Assembly (NCBI GenBank): GCA_047495785.1
Contig: JBLDXI010000024.1
Location: 2,170,001 to 2,234,000, forward strand
Length of the DNA stretch: 64,000 nt
DNA from: Lepidodermella squamata
Taxonomy: Eukaryota > Gastrotricha
Direction: 5' to 3'
The first letter of the stretch is position 1. Every line of letters starts with the position of its first letter. The notes under the pieces are model-generated. The model was not told the DNA's origin and ran no database searches. It worked only from the letters and a program-made list of their open reading frames with translations. Both the position numbers and the translations under genes were made by a program. Positions 42,170 through 53,500 of this stretch are shown in pieces.

Positions 42170-42283
42170 AATTTCTGCGTACATACTGTAAACGAATAGA
42201 CGTTCCGTTTATTAAAAGCGATTTGTGGAGAACGATTATAAATTATAAAGACGTGTGGGCCCTCTCGCGGCCATTATCGGACG

Positions 42284-43178
42284 ATACTTCTTTCCGCAGC
42301 AATTTTTTTCTTTTCGCAGCAAATTTGTTCTTTCCGCAGCAATTTATTTTTCTCGTAGTATCGCTTTATTTTCGCAGCAAATGAACGTTTTTTCCGCAGC
42401 AGTTTATTTTTATTTGCTAAAATGAGAAAAGAACGGGGAATATAAATATTAGTAAACGAAAATGAAAATCTAGGACGGCTTAGAGCCTTGAAATATCCTC
42501 ATACCATAATATACCAATTCGTTCAAAGTCCCCGATTTTAAGACCCAGCATCTAACCCTAACCTAACCCTAACCCTAACCCTAACCAGTTGAATAACCGA
42601 CTAAACTGGTTAGGTATTGAATTAAATGAAATTTCGTACCGCATTAAGATTTGCCCAACGAGAAACATTGTGGGGCTATTTCTTAAAGGTTTTTGGGGCA
42701 TTTCTTCACGGGATACATGTACATGTACGGAGACATACGGGATACATATACGGGGTACATGTGGTAAGATACATTTGACCCTCGAGCCTTCGCTGCCTCC
42801 CGTAGGAAGAGCTTACAATTGTTGATGGAGGCGGCATAAATATATCATATATTTTAGTAATTGATGGCAGTTAGTCAAGTCGCGATGTTTAAAATGTGAA
42901 AAACAATTTGTTAACGACCTTAAGCCGTCGTTCCACTCGCTCAAGTCGCGTCAAATTTTGGGCGCGTGCTCGCTACAGTCACCTGGCGTGATTTTAAATA
43001 TTGAATAGCCTTAATATAGTTCGGTGGCTATATTATTTCAATTAGTTATTCAATTAGCATTTACTGCGGAAAAAACGTTGATTTGCTGCAAAAAGAAAGT
43101 GATACTGCGAGAAAAAAAATTGCTGCGGAAAGAACAAATTTGCTGCGAAAAGAAAAAAATTGCTGCGGATTAAAGTAT
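42284..43178. mobile_element. TIR element with long ends made of CCGCAGCAA repeats, ~895 bp
   Basis: The left arm (42284 to about 42405) repeats TTTCCGCAGCAATTT and TTTTCGCAGCAAATT. The right arm (about 43061-43178) is its reverse complement at roughly 90% over ~115 bp. The ends read ATACTT/AAGTAT. CCATTATCGGA lies just outside on the left and CCATTATCTGA on the right, a possible target duplication. No transposase inside. A telomere-like array sits in it at 42552. Confidence 0.75.
42552..42586 (-). repeat. Interstitial telomere-like repeat (TTAGGG)n
   Basis: About five to six CCCTAA units, one lacking a C, inside the inverted-repeat element at 42284-43178. It may be a healed break, a telomere-derived insertion, or part of the element. 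Confidence 0.85.
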
Positions 43179-44615
43179 TTTTCCCATTATCTGATTAAAT
43201 ACGCAAAATAAGAATAGCTATAGGTACAAGGTTCGGCTTAGTTGAAGGTTGAAATTAGGTTGAACTTAGGTAGAGTTGCGCAATTGAGGGCTGAGAAAGA
43301 GCACCTAAGAATACAAATAATGCATGCTAAAATTGCACTCTAATTAGTCTAAATAATTCCTAAATAATTAACGTAGACTGAGGGCTGAGGGGAGAGTCAC
43401 TGGTTACAGCTGCATCCCGGTTCATGTTCCAGGTTTACCAGGTTTGACTAAACTTGAATGAAAAGGCCGAAAGCCGTTTATAGTTGTTGAGCGCGGGAAA
43501 ATTTGTCATTTCTACTAAAAAATCGAGCGAAGCGAGGAAATTTCGAAGTTTCGAAGTCATTAAAGCATGCTCCAAAATCTCTCAAAATTAACGGAATTAA
43601 CGAAACGGTGCGGGATGAATTCTCATTTTGTTGTCTGACCCGGCCGAGCCGGGGGGATGAAACGGACGGAAGAAGCACAGAAAGACCTTATAACATTTTT
43701 TGTTGCCGTTTAGAGATAAACCAAATTGGCTTTTAGCGCACAACTCGCGCTGGAGCGAGTAGAAACTTTGAGACACCTCAAGTGACCGAGAACTGATCAG
43801 AGTCATGTATAAATAAATAAATAAATAAATAAATAAAGAGTCATGTGTCATGTATGATCAGTTGTTCTGATCAAGTACGCGCCTAATTTTCCCAGGTGGT
43901 TTTATTCTCCACCTTCATGGCCACCGCTCAAAGTCGCTCTGCTGTTTATGCCGTTAGACGTGTTTTGCGTTTGTCTCTCCCCGTCGCCACCCCTGACGTC
44001 GTCAGTGTTTTTTCTGAATTCTCGTCTGCCACATGGCCCGCTTCCTGCTCCCATGTGATTCTAGTCATCTGTCTCAGCGTTCCGTCATTCCTCTTCTACC
44101 TCTCTCTGTTCTCAGCCTCGTCGCTGCCCCATAATTTGCCGTGTCTCTCAAGCGCCCTTCTTTGTCATCCCCTTTCTTTTGACAGATAAATTCTCCAATG
44201 TGCCACCTCAAAAGCCTCGCCTGCTCACCCTCCGCTACTCGAACCATTATCTTTTCCTATTGTTATCTTTTTTTATTTTGCCGTTATGATTTGATTGATG
44301 TTGGTTGCCTCCTAATTATTGCGGAGAATATGTGAAGGAAAGTACAAAGGACAAATAAAAAGATTTTCGTTTTCGAGTGGTGTTATCAGATAATTTTATA
44401 TCATTTGGCAGCATATCATTTGTAAGCATAGGCGCGCGGTGAATACATAGGCGATAATGTCAGCTTTATCGTACATCGACTAAAATGACAAGGAAAATAA
44501 GCGGAAGAAAGATGTTGCGATGAGGATCGGTGTTCGGTGCTGGGTGTCAATTTTTTCTTTGGCAAAATCTTTGGCATCTTAAGAATTTCTTTCTTCCCCA
44601 ATGTCATCAAACGAT
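43179..44615. other. Intergenic with LINE tail
   Basis: A simple (AAAT)n run lies at about 43811-43838. A LINE 3' tail at about 43880-44360 resembles 49480-49960. No host gene. Confidence 0.5.
43880..44360 (+). mobile_element. 3' fragment of a non-LTR retrotransposon
   Basis: Shares GCTCAAAGTCGCT, CCGTCGCC(A/G)CCCCTGA, TTCTCGTCTGCCACA.GG and TTAATGTTGGTTGCCTC-type blocks in order with the RT-bearing relic at 48.7-49.96 kb. It ends in an A-rich tail (GGACAAATAAAAAG). Frames are broken. Confidence 0.6.
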
Positions 44616-44937
44616 CTATCAGTCTTGGTTTACCAGCAAAAATCATAATCATAGAAAATGCGCGATTATAAATTTTGAATTTCGAATTAATTGGTACTTA
44701 TAACAATTCGCAACACTGAACATTTCGAAAAAAGAATTCCTGATTATTTTCGATTTTTTTTCGGGTTATTCTGAGGTGAGGAGTGATTCCTCACCTCAGA
44801 ATAACCCGAAAATAAAACCGGGCACTTTTCGGAAACTGAAGAAGGATATAACTAAGTACCAATTAATTCGAAATTCAAAATTTATAATCGCGCATTTTCT
44901 ATGGTTATGATTTTTGCTGGTAAACCAAGACTGATAG
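44616..44937. mobile_element. Nested palindromic element, 322 bp
   Basis: 85-bp outer arms (44616-44700 and 44853-44937) differ at about one position. In the centre, 25-bp perfect arms (44758-44782 and 44788-44812) surround a 5-nt loop. Non-coding. This is a fold-back/MITE-type element that could form a long hairpin. Confidence 0.85.
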
Positions 44938-45081
44938 ACTGATAGCTAGGTATTCAGAATTATTATTAGAATGATGCTATAGTCTCCACTTTTCGAAAAC
45001 TGAAGAAGGATATAATCGATCCCAAGGGTCTATTTTCTTCAATTTTAACCTTTTTGCATTTAGTGTGTAAATAATTGTTTG

Positions 45082-48000
45082 ATGACGCCGGCAGCTCACG
45101 TAATAACGTATTCGACCCTGCTGCTTAGCAACCTAACGGCTTTGCCGCACGATGTGCCGCCGCAATATGTGACTCTCTGCTACTGGTGTGCCCCTAATGT
45201 AACGCACGACTGTTTTTCTCACGATTATGACAAGCTAGCGGAATGCAAGCAAGGCGATGATTACGGGTGTTATGTTTCCAACAACGAGTAAGTTACGCTA
45301 AAAGGCTGTAGCACCGACTAATATATATCGACTAGATCCCCAATTTCCAAATTAATTCCACAAGATACGTTCTCAGCTTGACATCTTCGAAGTTTACCTC
45401 TAATTATTCTCAAATCATGTATTTTCAAGCCAATTAATTCCCGAGAGTCATAACCCGGGCAGCAATATTTGCAAAAATTCGAGTTCACAAATCACGAATT
45501 ACAGTGCGTCTCATTAGTAAAACCGAAGCGATTATCAATCCGATGGGCTTGGGTGTGATAAAACGTAAAAAGCCATTGAATGCTAATCTGCTAATTTTAT
45601 CGTATTATCTTATCTGCTTATCTGCTTATCGTAGATAAAGATTTCCGAAACCCGTTTCTACACCACCTAAGACTGTGCGAATAGTGGCCGAAATCGCCCA
45701 GAGTTGGCTCCCGGTCGAAAAAGTCGGACGAAAGCCCGACCCGACCCAGGCTGGTCGAACCATGGGTCGAACCATAACTAGAAAAACCTGTATATAGGCC
45801 AAGGCTATTGCCGCTCTCAGAAAACGGATTATGAATAATTCTTCAGCGATATAAAATTTCAGTCTCAGACGATTGCTTTTTATTAACTCAACAGTGAAAT
45901 CGTAGCACGCATTACGCTCGCTAGTTAACTGGCGATTAAGAGGGTCAGGGTGTTCAAAGTCCGAGTCAATTTTGTGTCTAAGTTATGGGGCATAAATGTT
46001 GTGCCCACGTAATTATGGCACAGTCATTTCGGCTCCAGTCCTTACACATCTTATACTGTTGGAAAGCCCATAAAAATAGTTTACTACCCAACAGTTTCGC
46101 CAAAGGGTCGAATCCAAATGATGCCATACTGTATTTTAGGCATCAAGCTGAGATCAAGCTGACGACGCTCTCATCTGACTACTACCTACGCGTTTCGGCG
46201 CTTATAATATTTCTCGTCTCAAGCCAAAATACTAGGCTGGGTTTTCTGCATGTTTTTATTTCCCGCTACGTAACGCCTGCGATGGCCGTCTTCATTAGCT
46301 TACCAGTGAAACAACAATAGTTGGTTCATTTTTTCAGATTAGGTACCTAGTCTTTTCGCCGTTAAATGACGTTACAAATGAAATTGTATTATAAGAAATC
46401 AATTTTCTGCGAACAGCATAGAGAACAGACGAGCCGAAAAGTTAGACATCTAGTTTTTCGAGATATTATTTGAGAATTACGGCACCTACATACTTGTATT
46501 TTATCAATTCAAATTAAAGTTGACAAACTATAACGAAAAAATAACGAATTTATTTAGGCACAGGTACGCACGAGGTTGTTGCGATGAATATGACTGCAAG
46601 TCACCGCATCGCCGTTGCTGCCACACAAATGCTTGTAACACGAAGCAATTCGCTGCGGAGAAGCTGGTCGAAATACCTAATTTCACAGTTCAACTAAACA
46701 TCGAAAACGCTAGTAACGCAACGCCATTCGCTGAGGAAGAGCAGGCCGAAATACTGATTTTCAGATTTCAATTTCATATCGTCATGTTCGCCATCGGCTT
46801 TATCGCTGCTGCAACCCTCCTGATTGCAAGGGGCTGTCTGCATAGACGAAAGATAAACACCAAGCTCGCATTCATTTTCCGCCTTCTAGCCTCTACTTGG
46901 GGAGTAACTTTCGTCGTTCCCTACATCGCATATGCATTATTTGACACCCACACCTTTTTCTCACATTTCGCCATAAAGCTGACAACGAAGGCTGGATGGA
47001 AAATCATAATTGTCAAAGTCATCAGGGCTTTAGCTCAGCTGTACTGTCTGTCGTCAGTAACAATCTTACATCCAGTTTGGGAATATATCATCATCGGGAA
47101 AAGAGAAAGCAGTTTCACCTTACTTGATTTTTTCATCGCATTCAACGAGGCGTTCTTGGTCTGCTTCATGTGTTACTCTCTGTTTGATATAATTCGGAAA
47201 TTCATTGACGCGAAGCGTGTATACGCCACGGACGGTCTCCCTGAATCTTCCCTACTACTCGATCAAACTTGCAACGTGGATATGCAACAGCGTGTCAATG
47301 GATATGGATATTCGAACGTAAGTGAGAAAATTGCGATTCACATTGAATGTAAGATTTATCAAAGCTCGAAATCAAATATTGACCAATGTCAACGTTTATC
47401 ACCTTTAACACTTAACAACGCGTTTAACAACGATTAATATTTTTCATAGTATGGATTGAGTGCTATTGATCCAGACCCTCGTGACGTTCAGGTATTGTTT
47501 AAATTGAGCTCCTCAGTGATGCATGGTGAAAAACAAATGCAATTCATAGGAGCTTATCAACTGCGTGGTGGCGAAGAAAGATCTGTCTAAATTGGTACAG
47601 CTGTTGTCTAAAAAAGAACTCGGGTTGAGCGCAAACTGCAGGGACAAGGATGGCAATACCCTACTGTACCTTGCCGCGAGCAAAGGCTTCAACGACGTCG
47701 TAGAAAAACTACTTGCTTGCCAGTTGGATATAGATGTTAACGCTCGGAACGAGTATGGCGAAACTCCTTTGTACATCGCCTCTCGATTTGGCTACACCAA
47801 GCTAGTGCAAACGCTGGTTCACTCCGGCGCAAATGTTAACACTGCCGATAGAAATGGCTGGACTCCATTATTTATAGCCGCCCAGAACGGCTTCGACGAC
47901 ACTGTGAAGACATTGGTTAGTGAATGTCGGGCAGACGTTGACGCTGCCAACAATGATGGCGAAACTCCCTTGATGACAGCAGCGCTTTATGGCCATCCCA

Positions 48001-48161
48001 GGGTGGTCGATGTGCTGATCAATGATTTAGGAGCAAAACTCGATGTCGTCGACAAGAGTGGTTATACCGCTTTGTACCACGCTAACAACCCCTGCAGCCA
48101 TGTTTCAGATGAGAACAAGAGGAAAGTACTCGACATTATTCAAGAACCCAGGGCTCAGTAG
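45082..48161 (+). CDS. Three-finger ectodomain / multi-TM / ankyrin-repeat membrane protein, 539 aa
   Basis: Four exons: 45082-45287, 46558-47317, 47450-47491 (a 14-codon microexon) and 47550-48161; all phases agree. The first join restores a three-finger domain: CYWCAPN, CFSHDYDKLAEC and CYVSNN in exon 1, ARGCCDEYDCKSP and RRCCHTNACN in exon 2. An N-terminal hydrophobic stretch (HVITYSTLLLSNLTALPHD) is a weak signal peptide. After ~35 linker residues come about four hydrophobic helices (IVMFAIGFIAAATLLIARGC; LASTWGVTFVVPYIAYALF; LAQLYCLSSVTILHPVWEYI; FLVCFMCYSLFDII). Exons 3-4 encode a cytoplasmic tail with about five ankyrin repeats (GNTLLYLAASKG, GETPLYIASRFG, GWTPLFIAAQNG, GETPLMTAALYG). 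AATAAA is at 48209. I know of no named family with this order. It is plausibly a receptor or channel-like sensor. The exon 1 link across a 1.27-kb intron is the least certain part. Confidence 0.75.
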
Positions 48162-48739
48162 TTTTCTTTAATTCTAAAATTATGTAGCAGCGGCGAATTT
48201 ATTCACTGAATAAAAACAAAAACTGCGCTTCCCTCTCACTGAATTAAATATGCTTGAAGCCTAATTTATTTCAATGTTGCCTGATCCCATGGAAAAATTT
48301 GAAAATTCAATATATCGCCATTTTTATCACCATTTTCTTCCAGTTTGTTCATGGAATTTTGCTCTATATTTAGAGCTTCACTCATCTAGATCATTAGCGT
48401 ATAAATATTCCTCATTGGTTACTTGTACTTGGAATCATTCAGAAATGTCTGAAAATCGCAACGCAGATAGCGCACAACGGGAGTGTGCAATTGGGTGAAG
48501 CAAATACAGTGTGCAAATAATCGATGTTTCGATATTGATTTTCCCGATAATGAAGCCGATTCGGGCGACAGGGTTTGGTCAAAAATGACCGCGAAAAATG
48601 CCTGATTTTTTGATATTTTTCCAAGAATTTATGAGATATGCTTCTTTTCGGCTAAAGTTATAATGGCCGATCCACGGTACAAAGTTCATATTTACCTAAG
48701 TTTCAATGCGAAGTGTGTGAGTGTCCGATCTGTAACATT
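48162..48739. other. 3' flank of the three-finger/ankyrin gene, otherwise empty
   Basis: Polyadenylation signal AATAAA at 48209-48214. No other gene. Confidence 0.55.
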
Positions 48740-49960
48740 ATTGTCTATGCGTCGCTTTCTCTCGCCAGCCCTCAGTCCTTCCAGTCGAACTAAGCGGCAT
48801 CACTGCCGTTCTCCACGTGATAGCGTTGCGCATCCTCGGGCTCATTCTCGATGAAAAGCTCACTTGGAAGCCTCACATAGACGACGTCCTCCAATGGCAT
48901 GGGCATAATTAACCCTGGTTTCACACGGTCGTGCATCGTCAGGGCCTGTCTCTGAGGTGGCGCCGCGCTTCTTAACTTTCACTCGCCCGCTCCATTGCGA
49001 CCTTCAGGGGCTGTTGTGTTCGCTTCTGAGCCGCCAAAACTCAGGTCCGCCGTCTGGAAGTACTTCAGAACAACTGCCATCGAGCCATTCTCCACGTCCG
49101 ACTGGACGACCGTGTCCGAATTTCTGCCCTGTAGCAGCGATGTCCAGTGTGGTATACGGTTATAACCACGGTTTTAACTAGCCGGTTGTAACCGAGTTTT
49201 AACCGGTCATTTCAGAATTCGTTTTAGCCAACTGTGTTTTAACCTCCCTAAATTCACAGCTAATTTTGATTTGAAAACTTGAATTTGAATTTTGAATTTC
49301 GATCGCCATGTTGATCGGCTTTTATAAATCCAGCATAATACGTGGCAGATTTCAACACCAGCAGTGGACCCCGGCGAAAATCTTAATGAGAAAGGAGAGT
49401 CTGTTTGCTCACGATGGTCTTCTCGCATCTGGTCTCGCACCATGTTCCGTTCGGCGTGACACTGGCGATGTCGCGTGCCAAGCATCACTTCATTCCTGGC
49501 CATTGCTCAAAGTCGCTATGATGACATTGCCGTTCGACATGTTCTGCCTCTGCGCGATGACGTCGAATGCGTTCGTCTCTTCCCGTCGCCGCCCCTGAAG
49601 TCACCAGTGTTTCTACCGAATTCTCGTCTGCCACAGGGCCAGCTTCCCGCTCCCATGGAATTCTTGTCATCTGTGTCTATTCTGCTTTCTGCCTTCCGTC
49701 AGTCTTCTCCAGCCCCTCTCACACTACTGTGGTTCTAAACCTTTCGCCGTCTCCTACCTCGCTGTGTCTGTCAAGTTCCTCTTTGTCGTCCCTTTTCCTA
49801 ATTTGTCTGATAAATCTCCCGTTTCGTAATAAATTCTTCCATTTGCATCCTCAATAGTGCCGTCTGTGGCAATCAACTGTTCACCCTCTGCTCTTTTCCA
49901 ATTAATAACGATTTTTTATTTTACCTTTGATATGTTAATGTTGGTTGCCTCTAAATTAGT
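48740..49960 (+). mobile_element. Degenerate non-LTR retrotransposon (LINE) with RT remnant
   Basis: Around 48835-48895 a frame reads RILGLILDEKLTWKPHIDDV, the typical segment just after the reverse-transcriptase active site in LINEs (LGxxLDxxLxWxxHI). Downstream frames shift repeatedly. Within it, 49150-49255 has CGGTTATAACC, GGTTTTAAC and AACCGGT words, which look like the end of another inserted element. The 3' tail matches 43880-44360. Confidence 0.65.
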
Positions 49961-50570
49961 GATAGAAAAATGGCGCCAGCAGGAAAGAGAAGGACAATGA
50001 AAAATCTTTTCGTTCGTTCGCTAAAATCCCATGCAGCATTTTCATATTCTATAATTCTATAACTTTGTTTCTTCTTCTACAACACTTTTCCTGTCCTAAA
50101 TGTGATCCTGTCCTGCAATTATATGTTGTTTTTCATATACTTTGTCAAGCTTCCCTCTTTGGGTGTAATAGCTTCTAAATAAATTCACCACCAGTTTTTC
50201 TGCTCGGATCCGATTCCATCGCGAATTGCAGACAAATTTTATTTCTCATGGTTGGAGAGATAATGAAATATTGCGAGGCAAATACAATATTGTCCGTATT
50301 TGTTAACATCTTTACTTTAAGCTCAATTCCGGATCCCCTTAGTTTCTTGGCTTATTCCCAGACTTGGCTTATTGAGAGAACAACTGCACCCTGTTGGTCT
50401 CAAAAGATCTTATTCTTCACCCGACTTAGGACAGGGTGATCTAACTTGCCATTCAAGCTCGTCAAATTGACTTTGGGCGGATCTCACAAGCAAAAAACTA
50501 AAGGGGATTCGGAATTGAGCTTACATGAATGCTATTTTTCATTTGTTCATCTTTTTCATTGTTCTGTTAA
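49961..50570. other. 3' flank of GTPase copy 2, duplicated at 59240-59596
   Basis: From 50211 the sequence is almost the same as 59240 onward (for example GAGATAATGAAATATTGCGAGGC). No gene; the shared small open frame there is fortuitous. Confidence 0.6.
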
Positions 50571-53500
50571 CTAGGAATTCATAGCTGTGAGCTCAGCGTC
50601 TTCAATAGCTCGGCAATGTATATCGGCAGCCGCACTTGGCAGCTCAATAGCGCTAGAGAGCGTTATCTTGGTGACGTCAATATGCTCCTGGAATACTTGC
50701 ACCATTTTGTTGACATGCGTCGTCAGTGGCATGACGTAATACTTGATCCCTTTGTCCTTTATCATCCTCAAAACATCCGACTCTGTCCTACCACATGGAC
50801 ATCCATCTGGGTGATCGTCACCGCCAGAGCCGAATTGGCGCCCATGAGGCGGGGCATCTAGGATGTGAATCAAAACCTTGGCGCAACCCTCGCGCCAGCT
50901 CAACCTAGCCGCCCGTTCAAGACCATCTAACACAGCCTCGGCTCCATCCCCACCCCCGTGAGCTCCAACCCCGTCGATGAACCGAATCACTTCATCTGCA
51001 TTGGTCAAATTAGTGCTCTGTAGCAGCTTTGGCCCATCGCAGTGGTCACGGTACGCAACAATTGCGAACTGCATGCAGGATGATGTCTTATCCAGTTCTG
51101 GAAGTTGAAGCATGAAAGCCTCGATGATTCGCTTGATAGCGTTTTTACACTCGACTATGTAGGGAAGCATCGAGCCAGTTGCGGCAATGCAAAAGACCAT
51201 ATCCACTCCGATGAAATCCACCTTGTTGAAATCGTGACATTCAAACTGATGCTCCTTAGCTATAACGGAGTCCGAATGCCAGGCAGGCAGGTCGCAGAAT
51301 TTCTTATCCGACTCGCTGTGAGAGCCATGCGGGCAGTAGCAATTGCATTTATGGATATCCTCGTCGTCAGTTGGCACCGCCCAGTTTTGGTGGCTCCAGT
51401 AATCGCGGCACAGGTATTTGTCGTAAACAACGGCCAGATTAGGGTCCTTCTCATCGCAATGACGGACCCCTGATGCCCGAAGCTTTTCATCACACTCCTC
51501 GCCCCCCTTACATGGGATCAAATGGTAGTGAGCACGTCCTTTACGTTGGCACTGCAATGCGCAGGTTTCCTCAAAACTATCGTATTCTACGACTGTTGTT
51601 TTCTTATCTATGTTACGGTGGAATGCTCGATGCTTCCCATCATGGCCGATTTTCTCGCGGCAGAAGCTGCCACATTGCAGGCACTGTTCGATGCACTTGT
51701 GTTCCTTCAAGCAGTCATGCGACTCATCGTGGGTCCATTCGCCACTTGGCAGTACACGCTGACACATGTTGATATTGTGCTCCTGTCTGATGTAGATGTA
51801 CTCCAACGAATTACGTGGAGGGTCGAGATAACGGGTTTCTTCAGTATAGAGAACCTCGCATATTCCGTCCCTCTCACATTTAACAGGGCAGATGTGTTCC
51901 TTCTTGCAAAGGTGCATTTTGACCGGGGCTCCTCGACTCTCAGCCCTAGGGTCTGGAATTGTCATTGCTATATCCTCATGATCATGCAGGCCAGTGCAAG
52001 GGCCACCACAGAAAATGCACCGCCTTGGGCAGTAGGTCTCGTTACACGCGTGCAAGTCATGGCTTTCTGTCATCGATTTCGTGCAGGTGTTTGGGCAGTA
52101 CTTGCAAGGTGAAGTGCACTGATGGCTGAACGAGCATTCTGGAAGCTCTCCGCTGTCGCTCCCTGGCTCTTCTTCAAGGCTAGCGCTGCTTTTCTGTCGC
52201 TTTGACATCGATTTTGAGGTTTGCTTCTCTTTTCCTCCGCACAGGCTGCGGCTCTCCGTTTGCATCATTTTGACACGATTTATATGCTCATCACCAGCCT
52301 GCTTATCGTCAAGAATGACTTGGAGCATGGCAACTTTTAGTAATTGAAGCAGGGTCATCGAATCAGCCCAGCGATTTTTTTGTAGGCCAAGGTCTTCGTC
52401 GTTCTCATCTAAAAGTAACATGCGAAGGTCGTTCAGCTCGCTAACGAAGGCTTGGTTCGTGTACCTGTTCAGACACCGGAAAACCAAGGCGCCACTGAAA
52501 AGCCGCTTCAAAAAGTGATGGTCGCCTTTTTGGTTCAACGCTTGGATGTTGCGCTGAAAATCCTGTTGAGCTCTTTCTTGCTCGTATGGCTCCACGTCTC
52601 GAACAGCCGTCATTAGCAGGCCCTTGAAGTAGTTTTTACCCTTCACACGGTCAACGGCGCTGTTATAATCACTGAAAAGATGATTCAGATACCGGTTGAA
52701 GTTCAAATCCTGGTTAAGGATGGTCACGTCACACACGGCTGCTAAAATGGTCAGCAGTTTGACTTCTTCCAGTTCATTACGACTGATACTGAAAAGACCT
52801 TCGCAGTCAAGAATGACAAAATCCCGCTCAGCGCCATCTGACTCGCGGACTAGCCTTGCGTAGCTCATCCAGATTCCGTCCGTGCATCGTGTTGCAGCAA
52901 CACTGAATCTCGTACCGAACAGTCGATTGAGCAGGTAGCTTTTACCAGACGATTGCCGCCCGATGATACCGATGATTTTGATTGGGCGACCACCTGCCAT
53001 GGATCCAAGCACACTTTCGAGATGACCGAGGGTAACGCGATCCGCTAGCTCAGTAATCTGACTTGCCTTTTCCGTGCCAAAGCGATGACGTTTCCCGTCG
53101 ATCAGTGGCACCAAGTTGTTCTCCTCAATCGTGCAAATGTGAACAGGGACGCGTGTCAGAAGTATGCAGCTGAGTTGTTCATTCGTAATCGGCGATTCCT
53201 TCATCGCCACAGCATCGCAGGGTTTGATTCCTACAGACAATTTGTACGGGAAGGTTCTCAAATAGCTCTCCAGTTGAGTTGGTTTGAAACTGGCGTTCTC
53301 CTCCGGCAACACTAGGTCGTAGGAAATGTTTTCAGAGGAACCGATGAAATGGGCGATGGGACCATACTTCATGGAACTTGCGTAGATAATGTCAACAACA
53401 GGGTTACCCCGAACTTTCTCACGCTTCACTTCGTCGCCCATGGCCTTGAGAGAAACGTCAGAAGCCAAGCCAGGCAATATAAAGCTTTTGACTGATTTCG

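Larger units (their letters stand above)
40831..42283. other. Duplicated upstream region and small inverted-repeat elements
   Basis: From 40831 to about 41290 the sequence resembles 56379-56850 (for example TGATAAC, TTCAAGCCTACGCA, AAGTACGTAG, CCTCATGACA), so the segmental duplication includes the pseudokinase promoter. Beyond it are the fold-back at 41438 and the TIR element at 41844. No gene. Confidence 0.55.

Noticed and set aside
42290-42410. CRISPR-like spaced repeats (CCGCAGCAA words)
   Set aside because: Irregular spacing, inverted counterpart at 43.1 kb and eukaryotic context show these are element termini.
45985-46320. 111-codon plus-strand open frame inside the first intron of the three-finger/ankyrin gene
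   Set aside because: No domain, no coding composition, and it would have to interrupt a well supported splice join. Possibly element-derived.
50248-50439. 63-codon frame repeated at 59272-59463
   Set aside because: The repetition is explained by the duplicated 3' flank of the GTPase copies; the frame has no coding signature.
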